Below, in pieces: positions 7,894 through 16,362 of a stretch of 64,000 nt of DNA. Positions within the stretch are counted from its first letter, which is position 1. The number at the start of each line of letters is the position of its first letter. The stretch comes from JADJPO01 sp963825645 (lineage in GTDB: Bacteria; Actinomycetota; Actinomycetes; Actinomycetales; Kineosporiaceae): contig CAWGTT010000008.1 of the NCBI GenBank assembly GCA_963825645.1, positions 186,001 through 250,000 on the forward strand, in the 5' to 3' direction. The translations under genes and the position numbers were made by a program. The notes beneath the pieces were generated by a model that did no database searches, was not told the DNA's origin, and was given only the letters and a program-made list of their open reading frames with translations.

Positions 7894-8667
7894 TTACGGC
7901 GCAACACGTCCGTTGCTCTCGAAGGCGGCGTGGGTGAGCGGCATGAGCTCGGCCCAGAACCGCTCCATCTGTTCGGCGCACATCTCGATCTCGCGCTGCG
8001 GGTAGGAGGGGAACGCGGCGTCCTCCCGCTTGGTGCGCAGAGAGAGGAAGTTCATCAGCGACCGGGCGTTCATCGTCACGTACATCGAGGAGTAGATGCT
8101 CACCGGCAGCACGATCCTGGCCACCTCACGGGCGATGCCGGCCGCCAGCATCCGCCGGTAGGCGGCGTAGGCCTGGGCGCAGACTGCCCGGGTCTCGGTG
8201 TCCACCAGGGCGAGCTGGCCGGGCGTGCCCGCGACGAAGTCGTAGGCGCCCGGCTTGCCGACCTGCACCAGCCGGCGCTCAGGACCCGGCACGTAGAACA
8301 CCGGGCGCAGTTCACGGTAGCGACCTGACTCCTCGTTGTAGCTGGCGATCCGGTGCCGCATGAACTCCCGGAAGACGAAGATCGGCGCCTGCACGTAGAA
8401 AGTCATCGAGTTGTGCTCGAAGGGGCTGCCGTGCCGGTCCCGCATCAAGTAGTTCAGCAGGCCCGTGGACCGCGATGCATCGTCGTCGACATGTCCCAGG
8501 GTCTGCTCGCCCTGGGTGGAGACCCGGGCCGCGAACACCACATCGGCATCGCGCGCGGCGGCGCGGACAAGCTCCACGGTGACGTCGGAGCGGAACCGGA
8601 CGGTGTCGACCTCGTCGACGACGTCGAGGCTGTTCTCGGGAACGGTCACGGTGGTGTCGTCGGTCAC
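7894..8667 (-). CDS. thyX: FAD-dependent thymidylate synthase
   Basis: A 257-residue ThyX that makes dTMP from dUMP with flavin and methylene-tetrahydrofolate. The signature RHRxxSxNxxSxR is present as RHRIASYNEESGR from residue 104, along with HGSPFEHNSMTFYVQAP and SLMNFLSLRTKREDA. The chosen GTG at 8667 gives VTDDTTVTVPE and a length like other actinobacterial ThyX. An upstream GTG at 8766 would add 33 residues of low-complexity sequence with no family match. The neighbour dapA is a common partner in this phylum. Confidence 0.95.
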   Translation of the reverse strand: MTDDTTVTVPENSLDVVDEVDTVRFRSDVTVELVRAAARDADVVFAARVSTQGEQTLGHVDDDASRSTGLLNYLMRDRHGSPFEHNSMTFYVQAPIFVFREFMRHRIASYNEESGRYRELRPVFYVPGPERRLVQVGKPGAYDFVAGTPGQLALVDTETRAVCAQAYAAYRRMLAAGIAREVARIVLPVSIYSSMYVTMNARSLMNFLSLRTKREDAAFPSYPQREIEMCAEQMERFWAELMPLTHAAFESNGRVAP

Positions 8668-8766
8668 GGCGCCGAGCCTACTGCGGCCGCCCAGCGGCCG
8701 CGTGGAGTCCGTCGGGGATAGTGCCAGTGCCGGTGAGGTCACCCTGTCGTCGACGGCCCTGACCAC

Positions 8767-9441
8767 TTACTGCAGGACGATGTCACCGTTGACGACCACG
8801 AACGTGACGTCGGCGAGGGAGTCCGCCACGGCGTCCGGATGATGAGCGATCAGGTCCTGCGCCGGGTGCGATGTGGTCAGCGCGAGCGTCCGGCACCCGG
8901 CGGACACCCCCGAGTCCAGGCCGGCCGGGGCATCCTCGACGACCAGGCACCGGCTCGCCTCGACCCCCAGCCGCTCGGCGGCCAACCGGTAGGGAGCCGG
9001 ATCGGGCTTGCCGAGCGGCACGTCGTCCGGCGTGATCACCAGCGGTGGCGCCGGGACGCCAGTGGCCGCGATCCGGGCCATCGCCAGCGGCGGGGTGCCG
9101 GAGGTGACGATGGCCATCCGGTCGGGAGGCACGGCCCGCAGGGCCCGCAACGCTCCCGGCAGCACGCTGATTCCGTCGACCTCCTGGATCTCGAGCGCCT
9201 CGAGCCGCTCGAACGCCGCCTCGACCTCGTCGGGCGCCACGACGGTGGCCAGCACCTGGCGAGCCGGCACGCCGTGCGGGATCTGCCGAGGCGGTTCGGT
9301 CAGGCCCCGCTCGGCGGCCCATCGCTGCCATGCCCGTAGCACCGCCGCAGTGGAGTCGATCAGTGTGCCGTCGAGGTCGAACAGGACCGCCTGAAAGCGG
9401 CACTCCGAGAGCCGGCCCAGACCCGGCGGGTGAACGCTCAT
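8767..9441 (-). CDS. HAD-family hydrolase, sugar-phosphatase type
   Basis: A 224-residue HAD superfamily phosphatase. Motif I is VLFDLDGTLIDSTAAVLRAW, motif II IVTSGTPPLA, motif III LGKPDPAPYRLAAERLGV and motif IV CLVVEDAPAGLDSGVSAGC, with a small helical cap between motifs I and II. It resembles yeast GPP-type glycerol-3-phosphatases and bacterial sugar phosphatases, but the substrate cannot be set. ATG 9441 is chosen because an earlier in-frame start would overlap the divergent GNAT gene. It is divergent from that gene, with 29 bases between start codons. Confidence 0.85.
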   Translation of the reverse strand: MSVHPPGLGRLSECRFQAVLFDLDGTLIDSTAAVLRAWQRWAAERGLTEPPRQIPHGVPARQVLATVVAPDEVEAAFERLEALEIQEVDGISVLPGALRALRAVPPDRMAIVTSGTPPLAMARIAATGVPAPPLVITPDDVPLGKPDPAPYRLAAERLGVEASRCLVVEDAPAGLDSGVSAGCRTLALTTSHPAQDLIAHHPDAVADSLADVTFVVVNGDIVLQ

Positions 9442-9470
9442 GACCGGCAGATTAGGTGCAGGGTAGGGAC

Positions 9471-9962
9471 ATGGCCGTCCAGGTGCGCCCCGCATCCCCC
9501 GCCGACGCGAGCGCGATCGGCGCGGTCCAGTCCCGGTCCTGGCGGCTGGCCTACGCCGACCTTCTTCCCGCCGACGTGCTCGCCGACCTCACTCCCGACG
9601 CCCTGGCCCAACCCTGGCGCGAGGCGATCAGCTCCCCGCCCTCGCCCCGCCATCAGGTGCTCGTCGCGGTGGCCGACGACCTCGTGGTCGGCTTCGTCGC
9701 CCTGACCGGGATCGAGATCGCCGCCCTGATCGTCGACCCGTTCCACCAACGACAGGGACACGGCTCTCGACTACTCGCCGCCGCCGTTGACGCCGTGCGC
9801 GAGTACGGTGCCCGCCGCGTGCAGGCCTGGGTACCCGAGCCGGACACCGTGCTTCTGGCCTTCCTCGCCTCGGCGGGGATCACCCCGGACGGCGCCCGGC
9901 GCAGCTACCAGGGCGAGCCGATGATGGTCACCGAGCTCCGGACCTCGGCAACTCTCGACTGA
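9471..9962 (+). CDS. GNAT-family N-acetyltransferase
   Basis: A 163-residue Gcn5-type acetyltransferase. The acetyl-CoA loop is in HQRQGHGSRLLAAAVDAVRE, preceded by the strand IAALIVDPF; the N-terminal VRPASPADASAIGAVQSRSW is the typical first strand and helix. The start is ATG 9471, with AGGGTAGGGAC just upstream. Substrate unknown. It shares a very short divergent region with the HAD gene and is followed by azlC, but 66 bases apart, so an operon is only possible. Confidence 0.85.
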   Translation: MAVQVRPASPADASAIGAVQSRSWRLAYADLLPADVLADLTPDALAQPWREAISSPPSPRHQVLVAVADDLVVGFVALTGIEIAALIVDPFHQRQGHGSRLLAAAVDAVREYGARRVQAWVPEPDTVLLAFLASAGITPDGARRSYQGEPMMVTELRTSATLD

Positions 9963-10028
9963 TCCGGCGACCCGTTGGTCCGCCCGTCACCGCAGCACCG
10001 CGGGCGGACGGGCGGCCGCGGCAGACTG

Positions 10029-10742
10029 ATGCCTGTGAGCAGCTCGGGCGCGCGCGGCGGGGTCCTTCGGCAGGCCGCCTCGGTGGGTCTGGCGACCGGG
10101 ACCTACGGGGTCTCGTTCGGCGCTTTGTCGGTCGCGGCCGGGCTCAGCGTGACGCAGACCTGTGCGTTGAGCCTGCTGATGTTCACCGGGGGCTCGCAGT
10201 TCGCCTTCGTCGGCGTGGTCGGCGCCGGCGGGTCCGGAGCCGCAGCAGCGGCCACGGCCGCGATGCTCGGCATGCGCAACGGGTTCTACGCCCTGTCGAT
10301 GGCCCCGTTGCTCACGGTGCGGGGCTGGCGCCGACCGGCCGCCGCCCAGCTGACCATCGACGAGTCAACGGCGGTGGGCACGGCGCAGCTGGCCGCCGGG
10401 GCAACCGTCGAGGCGAGATCCCTTGCCCGGCTGGGCTTCTGGGCCACCGGCCTGGCCGTCTTCGCGCTGTGGAACCTCACCACGCTGGTCGGAGCGCTGG
10501 CCGGAACGACGGTCGGTGACCCCCGGAGCTATGGCCTGGACGCCGCGGCCGCGGCGGCGTTCCTGGCGTTGCTCTGGCCTCGGCTGCTCGCCGTCCGGCC
10601 ACGCCTGGTCGCGGTCTGCTCGGCCACGCTGGCGATCGCGTTGATCCCGATCGCCCCGGCCGGGATCCCGGTGCTGGCCGCGGTGCTGGTCGCCGTGGCC
10701 GGCTCGCGCGCCGGGCGCGGCCCGAAGGGGGCTGCGGCGTGA
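10029..10742 (+). CDS. azlC: AzlC-family branched-chain amino acid exporter, large subunit
   Basis: A 237-residue membrane protein of the AzlC/YgaZ family with several hydrophobic helices. The conserved LLMFTGGSQFAFVGVVGAGG, AAMLGMRNGFYALSMAP and LTIDESTAVGTAQL are all present. With AzlD it forms a branched-chain amino-acid exporter (and in Bacillus confers azaleucine resistance). The start is ATG 10029, which puts the first membrane helix soon after the N-terminus. It overlaps azlD by 4 bases (GTGA). Confidence 0.9.
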   Translation: MPVSSSGARGGVLRQAASVGLATGTYGVSFGALSVAAGLSVTQTCALSLLMFTGGSQFAFVGVVGAGGSGAAAAATAAMLGMRNGFYALSMAPLLTVRGWRRPAAAQLTIDESTAVGTAQLAAGATVEARSLARLGFWATGLAVFALWNLTTLVGALAGTTVGDPRSYGLDAAAAAAFLALLWPRLLAVRPRLVAVCSATLAIALIPIAPAGIPVLAAVLVAVAGSRAGRGPKGAAA

Positions 10743-11044
10743 CGGGGACCTGGACGGCGATCCTGCTCGCCAGCGCGGCGTGCTTTCTGACCAAGCTGGC
10801 CGGGTATCTGTTTCCGCATGGCTGGCTGGAGCGCCCGGTGGTGGCCAGAACGGCGGCGATGATCACGGTGGGTCTGCTGTCGGCGCTGGTGGCGGTGCAG
10901 GCGGTCGCGACGGGGCAGCGACTGGTCCTCGACGCCCGAGTTCCCGCGCTGGCCGTCGCCGCGGTCCTGCTCTGGCGGCGAGCACCGTTCGTGGTGGTCG
11001 TGCTGGTGGCCGCGGCGGTGGCCGCCGTCCTGCGCCTGTTCTGA
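10739..11044 (+). CDS. azlD: AzlD-family small subunit of amino acid exporter
   Basis: A 101-residue, very hydrophobic protein with about four predicted membrane helices, matching AzlD/YgaH in size and position. Family marks are FLTKLAGYLFPHGWL and RLVLDARVPALAVAAVLLWRRAPF. It begins with GTG inside the azlC stop. Its stop lies 23 bases from that of the convergent GntR gene. AzlD is needed with AzlC for export in studied systems; the actual substrate here is unknown. Confidence 0.88.
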   Translation: MTGTWTAILLASAACFLTKLAGYLFPHGWLERPVVARTAAMITVGLLSALVAVQAVATGQRLVLDARVPALAVAAVLLWRRAPFVVVVLVAAAVAAVLRLF

Positions 11045-11067
11045 GCACACCGGGGAGTCCGTGGCGG

Positions 11068-11880
11068 TCAGCCGGCGACCTCGGCATAGAAGCGGGCGAT
11101 GTGCTCCTCGACGAGGTCAGCGGCCCGCGGCCCGTCGCCGTCCAGGAGGGCCTCGTGGATGCCGTGGTGCTCGCGGCACAGCCGGGCCGCCACCGCGGCG
11201 AAGTCGGGAGCCGTTCGCAGCTTGTCCAGCAGCGTGGTCCGCATCGCGTTGCGCAGCGCCGTCGTCATCGCGGCCACCAGGGGGTTGCCGCTGGCCCGGG
11301 CGATGGCCACGTGGAAGGCGGTGTCCTCGTCGTTGAACACCTCCGCGGTCACCTTCGGGTCGTCCATGGCTGCCAGGTGCCGGCGCATTCTCGCGTGGTC
11401 ACCGTCGCGGGCGTGGCCGGCGGCCAGGCGCGCCGACTCCCGTTCCAGGGCGATCCGGGCCTGGACGACGTCCCGCGAGCCGACGCTGGCCAGCGTCACG
11501 TGCAGACGCACCAGCCGGGTCAGCGCCTCACCGGGGGCGCCGGTGAGAATCGTGCCCGCGTCCGGGCCTGATCCCGTGCCCTGTGCGATCACGCCCATGG
11601 CGTCGAGGACCCGCAGCGCCTCACGGACCGCCACCCGGCTCACGCCGAGAGCCTCGGCGAGGTCCCGCTCGGCCGGCAGCCGGTCACCGACCGTGAGCCG
11701 ACCCGAGGAGATCTGCTCCTCGATCCGGTCGAGGACCAGCTCGTAGGTCTTGGCCCGGTGGACCGGCTCCCAGCCGTCCGCACGCACCACGCCACCGCTG
11801 GGCATCAGCCTCGTCACCGCTCTCTTCGGGTCGTCCGAGTCGTCATGGTCGTCTGTGTTGCTGGTCGTCCGAGTCGGCAT
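11068..11880 (-). CDS. GntR/FadR-type (FCD domain) regulator of the lactate operon
   Basis: A 270-residue GntR protein: winged helix at about residues 45-110 (LVLDRIEEQISSGRLTVGDR then LAEALGVSRVAVREALRVLD) and a C-terminal FCD ligand domain with RIALERESARLAA, FHVAIARASGNP and HHGIHEALLDGD, whose His residues bind metal and a carboxylate in relatives. It is divergent from the permease operon at 12084 and a perfect 15-bp TGTGGTC-T-GACCACA palindrome sits between them. By analogy with LldR/PdhR it is probably a lactate- or glycolate-responsive repressor. The start is uncertain (ATG 11880 chosen). Confidence 0.88.
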   Translation of the reverse strand: MPTRTTSNTDDHDDSDDPKRAVTRLMPSGGVVRADGWEPVHRAKTYELVLDRIEEQISSGRLTVGDRLPAERDLAEALGVSRVAVREALRVLDAMGVIAQGTGSGPDAGTILTGAPGEALTRLVRLHVTLASVGSRDVVQARIALERESARLAAGHARDGDHARMRRHLAAMDDPKVTAEVFNDEDTAFHVAIARASGNPLVAAMTTALRNAMRTTLLDKLRTAPDFAAVAARLCREHHGIHEALLDGDGPRAADLVEEHIARFYAEVAG

Positions 11881-12012
11881 GGTCGTCTGTGTTCCTGGTC
11901 GTGCCAGCACAACAGGCCGCTCAAACCATCCGCTTTCGCCCTTGCCGGGACAATCCGGGACCAAGGGCCTTGTGAAGGCCATGCCGTCATTCTACCGTGG
12001 TCACATTATATA

Positions 12013-12027
12013 TGTGGTCTGACCACA
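12013..12027. promoter_or_regulatory. FCD-GntR operator palindrome
   Basis: TGTGGTC T GACCACA is a perfect 15-bp palindrome centred at 12020. Its core TGGTCTGACCA matches the FadR-subfamily operator pattern, known from LldR and PdhR sites. A further half-site GTGGTCAC lies at 11997-12004, next to a TATATA stretch. It sits 57 bases before the permease start and 130 before the regulator start, placing it to control both. Confidence 0.8.
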
Positions 12028-12083
12028 CTAAGGCCACTCCACTCTCAGATCATTCCTGGGGCCCACGACACCTGGAGACCGCC

Positions 12084-13799
12084 ATGAGTGCCTCACTGCC
12101 CGCCGACACCTTCACCCAGCAGCTGGCACCGATCGGGGACAGCCTCGCCCTGTCCGCCCTGGTGGGACTGCTCCCGCTACTGGTGGTCTTCCTGCTCCTC
12201 GGGGTGGTGAAGACCAAGGCCTACGTCGCCGCCCTGTCCGGTGTCGCGACCGCCCTGGTGGTCGCCGTCCTCGGCTTCGGGATGCCGGCCACGCTGGCCG
12301 TGCTGTCCGCCACCCAGGGCGCCGTCTTCGGCGCCTTTCCGATCATGTGGATCGTGCTGTGCGCGCTCTGGCTCTACCAGCTCACCGTCACCAGCGGACG
12401 CTTCGAGGACCTGCGGCGCACCTTCGACGTGGTCAGCGAGGATCCCCGGATCCAGGCGGTGCTGATCGCTTTCTGCTTCGGCGGGCTGCTCGAGGCGCTC
12501 GCCGGATTCGGCGCCCCGGTCGCCATCACCGCGACCATGCTGATCGCCCTCGGTGTCGCGCCGCTGCGCGCCGCCGGCACCGTGCTGCTGGCCAACACCG
12601 CCCCGGTCGCGTTCGGCGCGATCGCCATCCCGATCACCACGGCCGGGGCGCTGACCGGCATCCCCGCCGCCAACATCGCCGCCGTGGTCGGGCGCCAGGC
12701 TCCGCTGCTCGCCGCCGTAGTACCTCTGCTCCTGCTGCTGGTCGTGGACGGCGTCCGCGGCCTGCGCGAGGTCTGGCCGGCCGCCCTCGTCACCGGCCTG
12801 TCGTTCGCGATCGCCCAGTTCGCCACCTCGAACTACCTGTCCTTCGAGCTCACCGACATCGTCGCCTCGCTGGTCGCTCTGGGGGCCACGGTCCTGTTCG
12901 TGCGGATCTGGAAGCCGGTCGGCGCCCGCGAGGCGCACGAGCGGCTGGCCGCCGGGCGCGACCAGGAACAGGCCGACGCGACCGCAGCCGGCCGGACCCA
13001 CGGCGTGGCCACCGCCAGCCGTCACCAGGTCACGTCCGACCAGCCGCTGACCGGTGGACGGATCACCATGGCGCTCTTCCCGTACCTGCTCGTGATCGTG
13101 GTCTTCTCACTGTCCAAGCTGGTCCCCGCGATCAAGGACTTCCTGGGCGGAACGGACCGCAAGATCGCCTGGCCCGGGCTGGACCAGAACGTGCTGAGCT
13201 CCTCCGGCACGCCCATCACCTCGACCGTCTACAGCTTCCAGTGGTTGTCCAGCCCCGGCACCCTGCTGCTGCTCAGCGGTGTCGGCGTGGCCATCGTCTA
13301 CGGGATCGCTCCGAGCAGCGCCGTCTCGGACTTCGTGACGACACTGAACAAGATGAAGCTGCCCATCCTCACCGTGATGGGTGTGCTGGCCCTGGCGTAC
13401 GTAATGAACTTCTCCGGTCAGACCATCACCATCGGTACCTGGATCGCCGGCACCGGCGCCTTCTTCGCCTTCCTCTCCCCCGTGCTCGGCTGGATCGGCA
13501 CTGCTGTCACCGGCTCCGACACCAGCGCCAACGCGCTGTTCGCCAAGCTGCAGGCCACCGCCGGAGCCGAGGCAGGGATCGACCCGACACTGCTGGTCTC
13601 GGCGAACACCTCCGGTGGCGTGGTCGGCAAGATGATCAGCCCGCAGAACCTGACCATCGCGGCCAGCGCGGCCGGGCTGTCCGGCCAGGAGTCGGCCATC
13701 CTGCGCAAGGTGCTGCCGTGGAGTCTTGGCCTGCTGCTGTTCCTGTGCACGCTGGTCTACCTGCAGTCGACCCCGATCCTGGGTTGGATGCTGCCATGA
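12084..13799 (+). CDS. lldP: L-lactate permease family transporter
   Basis: A 571-residue transporter of the LctP/LldP/GlcA family, with more than ten hydrophobic segments; it takes up lactate or glycolate with protons. Diagnostic stretches are FGGLLEALAGFGAPVAITA, APVAFGAIAIPITTAGALTG, GTDRKIAWPGLDQNV and SANTSGGVVGKMISPQNLTI. A charged, hydrophilic loop (about residues 300-330) splits the two halves. ATG 12084 follows a GGAG and begins MSASLPADTF; the in-frame upstream codons include the operator and are not conserved. It overlaps the next gene by 4 bases. Confidence 0.93.
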   Translation: MSASLPADTFTQQLAPIGDSLALSALVGLLPLLVVFLLLGVVKTKAYVAALSGVATALVVAVLGFGMPATLAVLSATQGAVFGAFPIMWIVLCALWLYQLTVTSGRFEDLRRTFDVVSEDPRIQAVLIAFCFGGLLEALAGFGAPVAITATMLIALGVAPLRAAGTVLLANTAPVAFGAIAIPITTAGALTGIPAANIAAVVGRQAPLLAAVVPLLLLLVVDGVRGLREVWPAALVTGLSFAIAQFATSNYLSFELTDIVASLVALGATVLFVRIWKPVGAREAHERLAAGRDQEQADATAAGRTHGVATASRHQVTSDQPLTGGRITMALFPYLLVIVVFSLSKLVPAIKDFLGGTDRKIAWPGLDQNVLSSSGTPITSTVYSFQWLSSPGTLLLLSGVGVAIVYGIAPSSAVSDFVTTLNKMKLPILTVMGVLALAYVMNFSGQTITIGTWIAGTGAFFAFLSPVLGWIGTAVTGSDTSANALFAKLQATAGAEAGIDPTLLVSANTSGGVVGKMISPQNLTIAASAAGLSGQESAILRKVLPWSLGLLLFLCTLVYLQSTPILGWMLP

Positions 13800-15199
13800 G
13801 CGCCGTGACCGCCACCCGGGGCATTGAGCCCGCAGACCTCGACGAGCTACGCGCCATCGTCGGCAGTGAGCACGTCCTGACCAGCGACGGTGACGTGGAG
13901 GCGTTCTCGCGCGACGCCACACCGCTGTTCCGCGCCCGTCCGGACGCCGTCGTCCTGCCGGCCGACACCGACCAGGTCAGCGCCGTCCTCACGCTCGCCA
14001 CCCGGCGCGGGATCCCGGTGACCCCCCGCGGCGCAGGCTCGAACCTGGCCGCCGCGACCGTCCCCGAGCACGGGGGCATCGTCCTGGTGCTCACCCGGAT
14101 GAACCGGACCCTGGAGGTCAACCCCGCCGAGCTGCTGGCGGTCGTCCAGGCCGGGGCGACCACCGCCGAGCTCTCCGACGCCGCGGCGGCACAGGGGTTG
14201 CTCTACGCCCCGGACCCGGGCAGCCGCACCGTCTCGACCGTGGCCGGCAACGTGGCCATGTGCGCCGGCGGGCTGCGCGGGCTCAAGTACGGCGTGACCC
14301 GCAACTACGTGCTCGGCCTGGAGGCGGTGCTGCCCACCGGCGAGGTGATCCGCACCGGCGGGCGACTGTGGAAGGACGTCGCCGGCTACGACCTGACCCG
14401 CCTGCTCACCGGGTCGGAGGGCACCCTGGCCGTGATCACCGAGATCACGGTCGGGCTGCTTCCCCTTCCGGCCACCTCGGGGACCGGCGTGGCCTACTTC
14501 GACGACCTGGCGGGTGCCGGACGTGCGGTGGCGCAGATCATCGCCGACGGCGTTCTGCCGGCGACGCTGGAGTTCCTGGACAACCGGTGCATCAACGCCG
14601 TGGAGGACTTCGCCCGGCTCGGGCTGGACCGCCAGGCGGGTGCGCTGTTGCTGTTCGGGGACGACGGCTCCGCCGAACACGTCGAGCAGTCGCTGGACCG
14701 GATGGCCTCGACCTGTGCCTCGATCGGGGCCCGCGGGGTGACCCGGGCCCGGGACGTCGTGGAGTCCGACGCGCTGCTCGCCGCCCGGCGCTGTTCGCTG
14801 CCCGCCCTGGCCCGGCTGGCACCGATCACGATGCTCGAGGACGTCACGGTGCCGCGGCCGAAGCTGGCCCAGATGGTGAGCACCATCGACACCATCGCGG
14901 AGCGCCACGACGTGGTGTGCGCGACGTTCGGGCACGCCGGTGACGGCAACCTGCATCCGACGATCGTGTTCGACCCCGACGACGGCGACGCCCGGCAGCG
15001 CGCGGAGAGCGCCTTCGACGAGGTGTTCCACGCCGCGATGGCCCTCGGCGGCACGATCACCGGTGAGCACGGCGTCGGCGCGGCGAAGCGGCCGTGGCTG
15101 GCGGCCCGCCTCGGCGAGCAGCAGCTCGCCCTGCTGCGCCGGGTCAAGACCGCGTTCGACCCGGCCGGAATCCTCAACCCCGGAAAGCTGGGGTCATGA
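13796..15199 (+). CDS. FAD-binding oxidase, GlcD/D-lactate dehydrogenase type
   Basis: A 467-residue flavoprotein with an N-terminal FAD-PCMH domain (VTPRGAGSNLAAATVPEHGG, YAPDPGSRTVSTVAGNVAMC, RLWKDVAGYDLTRLLTGSEG) and a C-terminal FAD-oxidase domain with FGHAGDGNLHPTIVFD and TGEHGVGAAKRPWLA. This is the glycolate oxidase GlcD / D-2-hydroxyacid dehydrogenase family, oxidising a 2-hydroxy acid to the 2-oxo acid. ATG 13796 overlaps the permease stop (ATGA). The Fe-S partner follows directly, also overlapping by 4 bases, so the three proteins are coupled. Confidence 0.93.
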   Translation: MSAVTATRGIEPADLDELRAIVGSEHVLTSDGDVEAFSRDATPLFRARPDAVVLPADTDQVSAVLTLATRRGIPVTPRGAGSNLAAATVPEHGGIVLVLTRMNRTLEVNPAELLAVVQAGATTAELSDAAAAQGLLYAPDPGSRTVSTVAGNVAMCAGGLRGLKYGVTRNYVLGLEAVLPTGEVIRTGGRLWKDVAGYDLTRLLTGSEGTLAVITEITVGLLPLPATSGTGVAYFDDLAGAGRAVAQIIADGVLPATLEFLDNRCINAVEDFARLGLDRQAGALLLFGDDGSAEHVEQSLDRMASTCASIGARGVTRARDVVESDALLAARRCSLPALARLAPITMLEDVTVPRPKLAQMVSTIDTIAERHDVVCATFGHAGDGNLHPTIVFDPDDGDARQRAESAFDEVFHAAMALGGTITGEHGVGAAKRPWLAARLGEQQLALLRRVKTAFDPAGILNPGKLGS

Positions 15200-16344
15200 G
15201 CGCCGCGGCGCCGCAGGCGGCCGGCGGCTCCGACGACCCGGCCACCTCCGGGGGCCCGCCCACACGGCGCGGGATCTTCGACTCGGCACTCCTGAACGCC
15301 TGCATCTCGTGCGGGTTCTGCCTGCCGGCATGCCCGACGTACGTGATGACCCAGGACGAGCGCTCCAGCCCCCGCGGCCGGATCACCCTGATGCGGGCCC
15401 TGGAGACCGGTCGGCTCGAGGAGGACGACCCGACCCTTGTCGAACAGGCCTCGTTCTGCCTCGGCTGCCGAGCCTGCGAGAGCGTCTGCCCAGCCGGGGT
15501 GCAGTACGGAGCGCTGCTGGAGCAGTGGCGTGACCACCAGTGGCGGGGCCGGCACGTGCCGCCGCTGGCGATCGGGCTCCGGGCCGGGGTCCGGATCACC
15601 CCGGCGCTGACCGCCGCCGGCGTGGTCCGTCGCGCCGCTCGGCGGACAGGGGCGGCGCAGCCCGACGTCGCCCACCTGATGCTCGGCTGCGCCGAGCGCG
15701 CTCTCTTCCCCGATATCTCCCGGTCGGTGCTGAAGCTGCTGCCCGGCGTGGTCGACGTCCCGTCGGGGCAGGGCTGCTGCGGGGCGCTGCATGCCCACAA
15801 CGGCGCCTCGGAGCAGGCCCGGGCGATGGCCGAGGCGCTCGGTCGCACCATGCCCGGCACCATCCTGACCACGGCCGGCGGCTGCGGGGGACACCTGGCC
15901 CATGTACTCGGCCGGGACCGGGTCAAGGAGCTCTCGGAGTACCTCGTCCAGTACTGGGCCGACCACCCGGAGCGCCGCCCCGAGCTCGCCACGCTGACCG
16001 TCGGCGGGCGCCGGGCCCGGGTCGGCCTGCAGGAGTCGTGCCACCTGCGCAACGGGATGCAGGTGAGCCGGCCCGCTCGCGACCTGATCGCGCAGGTCGC
16101 CGACTACGTCGAGCTGCCCTCGGCGGGCTCGTGCTGCGGATCGGCCGGGACCTACTCCCTGTTGCGGCGCAAGGACTCCCAGCGGGTGCTCGAGGTCCAC
16201 CTCGACGAGATCGAGCAGGCCGACCTGGACCACCTCGTCGTCGTCAACGTGGTCTGCCAACGGCAGATGATCGGCGGGTTGCGCCGTCGGCGGTCCCGGA
16301 CGCGGGTGCTGCATCTGGCCGAGCTGCTCGCTCGGGCACTCTGA
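15196..16344 (+). CDS. (Fe-S)-binding oxidoreductase, GlcF/LutA type
   Basis: A 382-residue electron-transfer subunit. Two [4Fe-4S] ferredoxin motifs are near the N-terminus, CISCGFCLPACP and CLGCRACESVCP. Two cysteine-rich CCG domains follow, with QGCCGALHAHNG and ESCHLRNGMQ ... SCCGSAGTYSLL. This is the glycolate oxidase iron-sulfur subunit arrangement. It would pass electrons from the FAD subunit towards the membrane quinone pool. Its stop is 18 bases from the stop of the convergent dapB. Confidence 0.92.
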   Translation: MSAAAPQAAGGSDDPATSGGPPTRRGIFDSALLNACISCGFCLPACPTYVMTQDERSSPRGRITLMRALETGRLEEDDPTLVEQASFCLGCRACESVCPAGVQYGALLEQWRDHQWRGRHVPPLAIGLRAGVRITPALTAAGVVRRAARRTGAAQPDVAHLMLGCAERALFPDISRSVLKLLPGVVDVPSGQGCCGALHAHNGASEQARAMAEALGRTMPGTILTTAGGCGGHLAHVLGRDRVKELSEYLVQYWADHPERRPELATLTVGGRRARVGLQESCHLRNGMQVSRPARDLIAQVADYVELPSAGSCCGSAGTYSLLRRKDSQRVLEVHLDEIEQADLDHLVVVNVVCQRQMIGGLRRRRSRTRVLHLAELLARAL

Positions 16345-16362
16345 GCGGCACACCGACCAGGC

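Noticed and set aside
12347..15199. 950-codon open frame suggesting a permease-oxidase fusion
   Set aside because: The first 480 codons are the wrong frame of the permease gene; the real oxidase starts at ATG 13796, which overlaps the permease stop.
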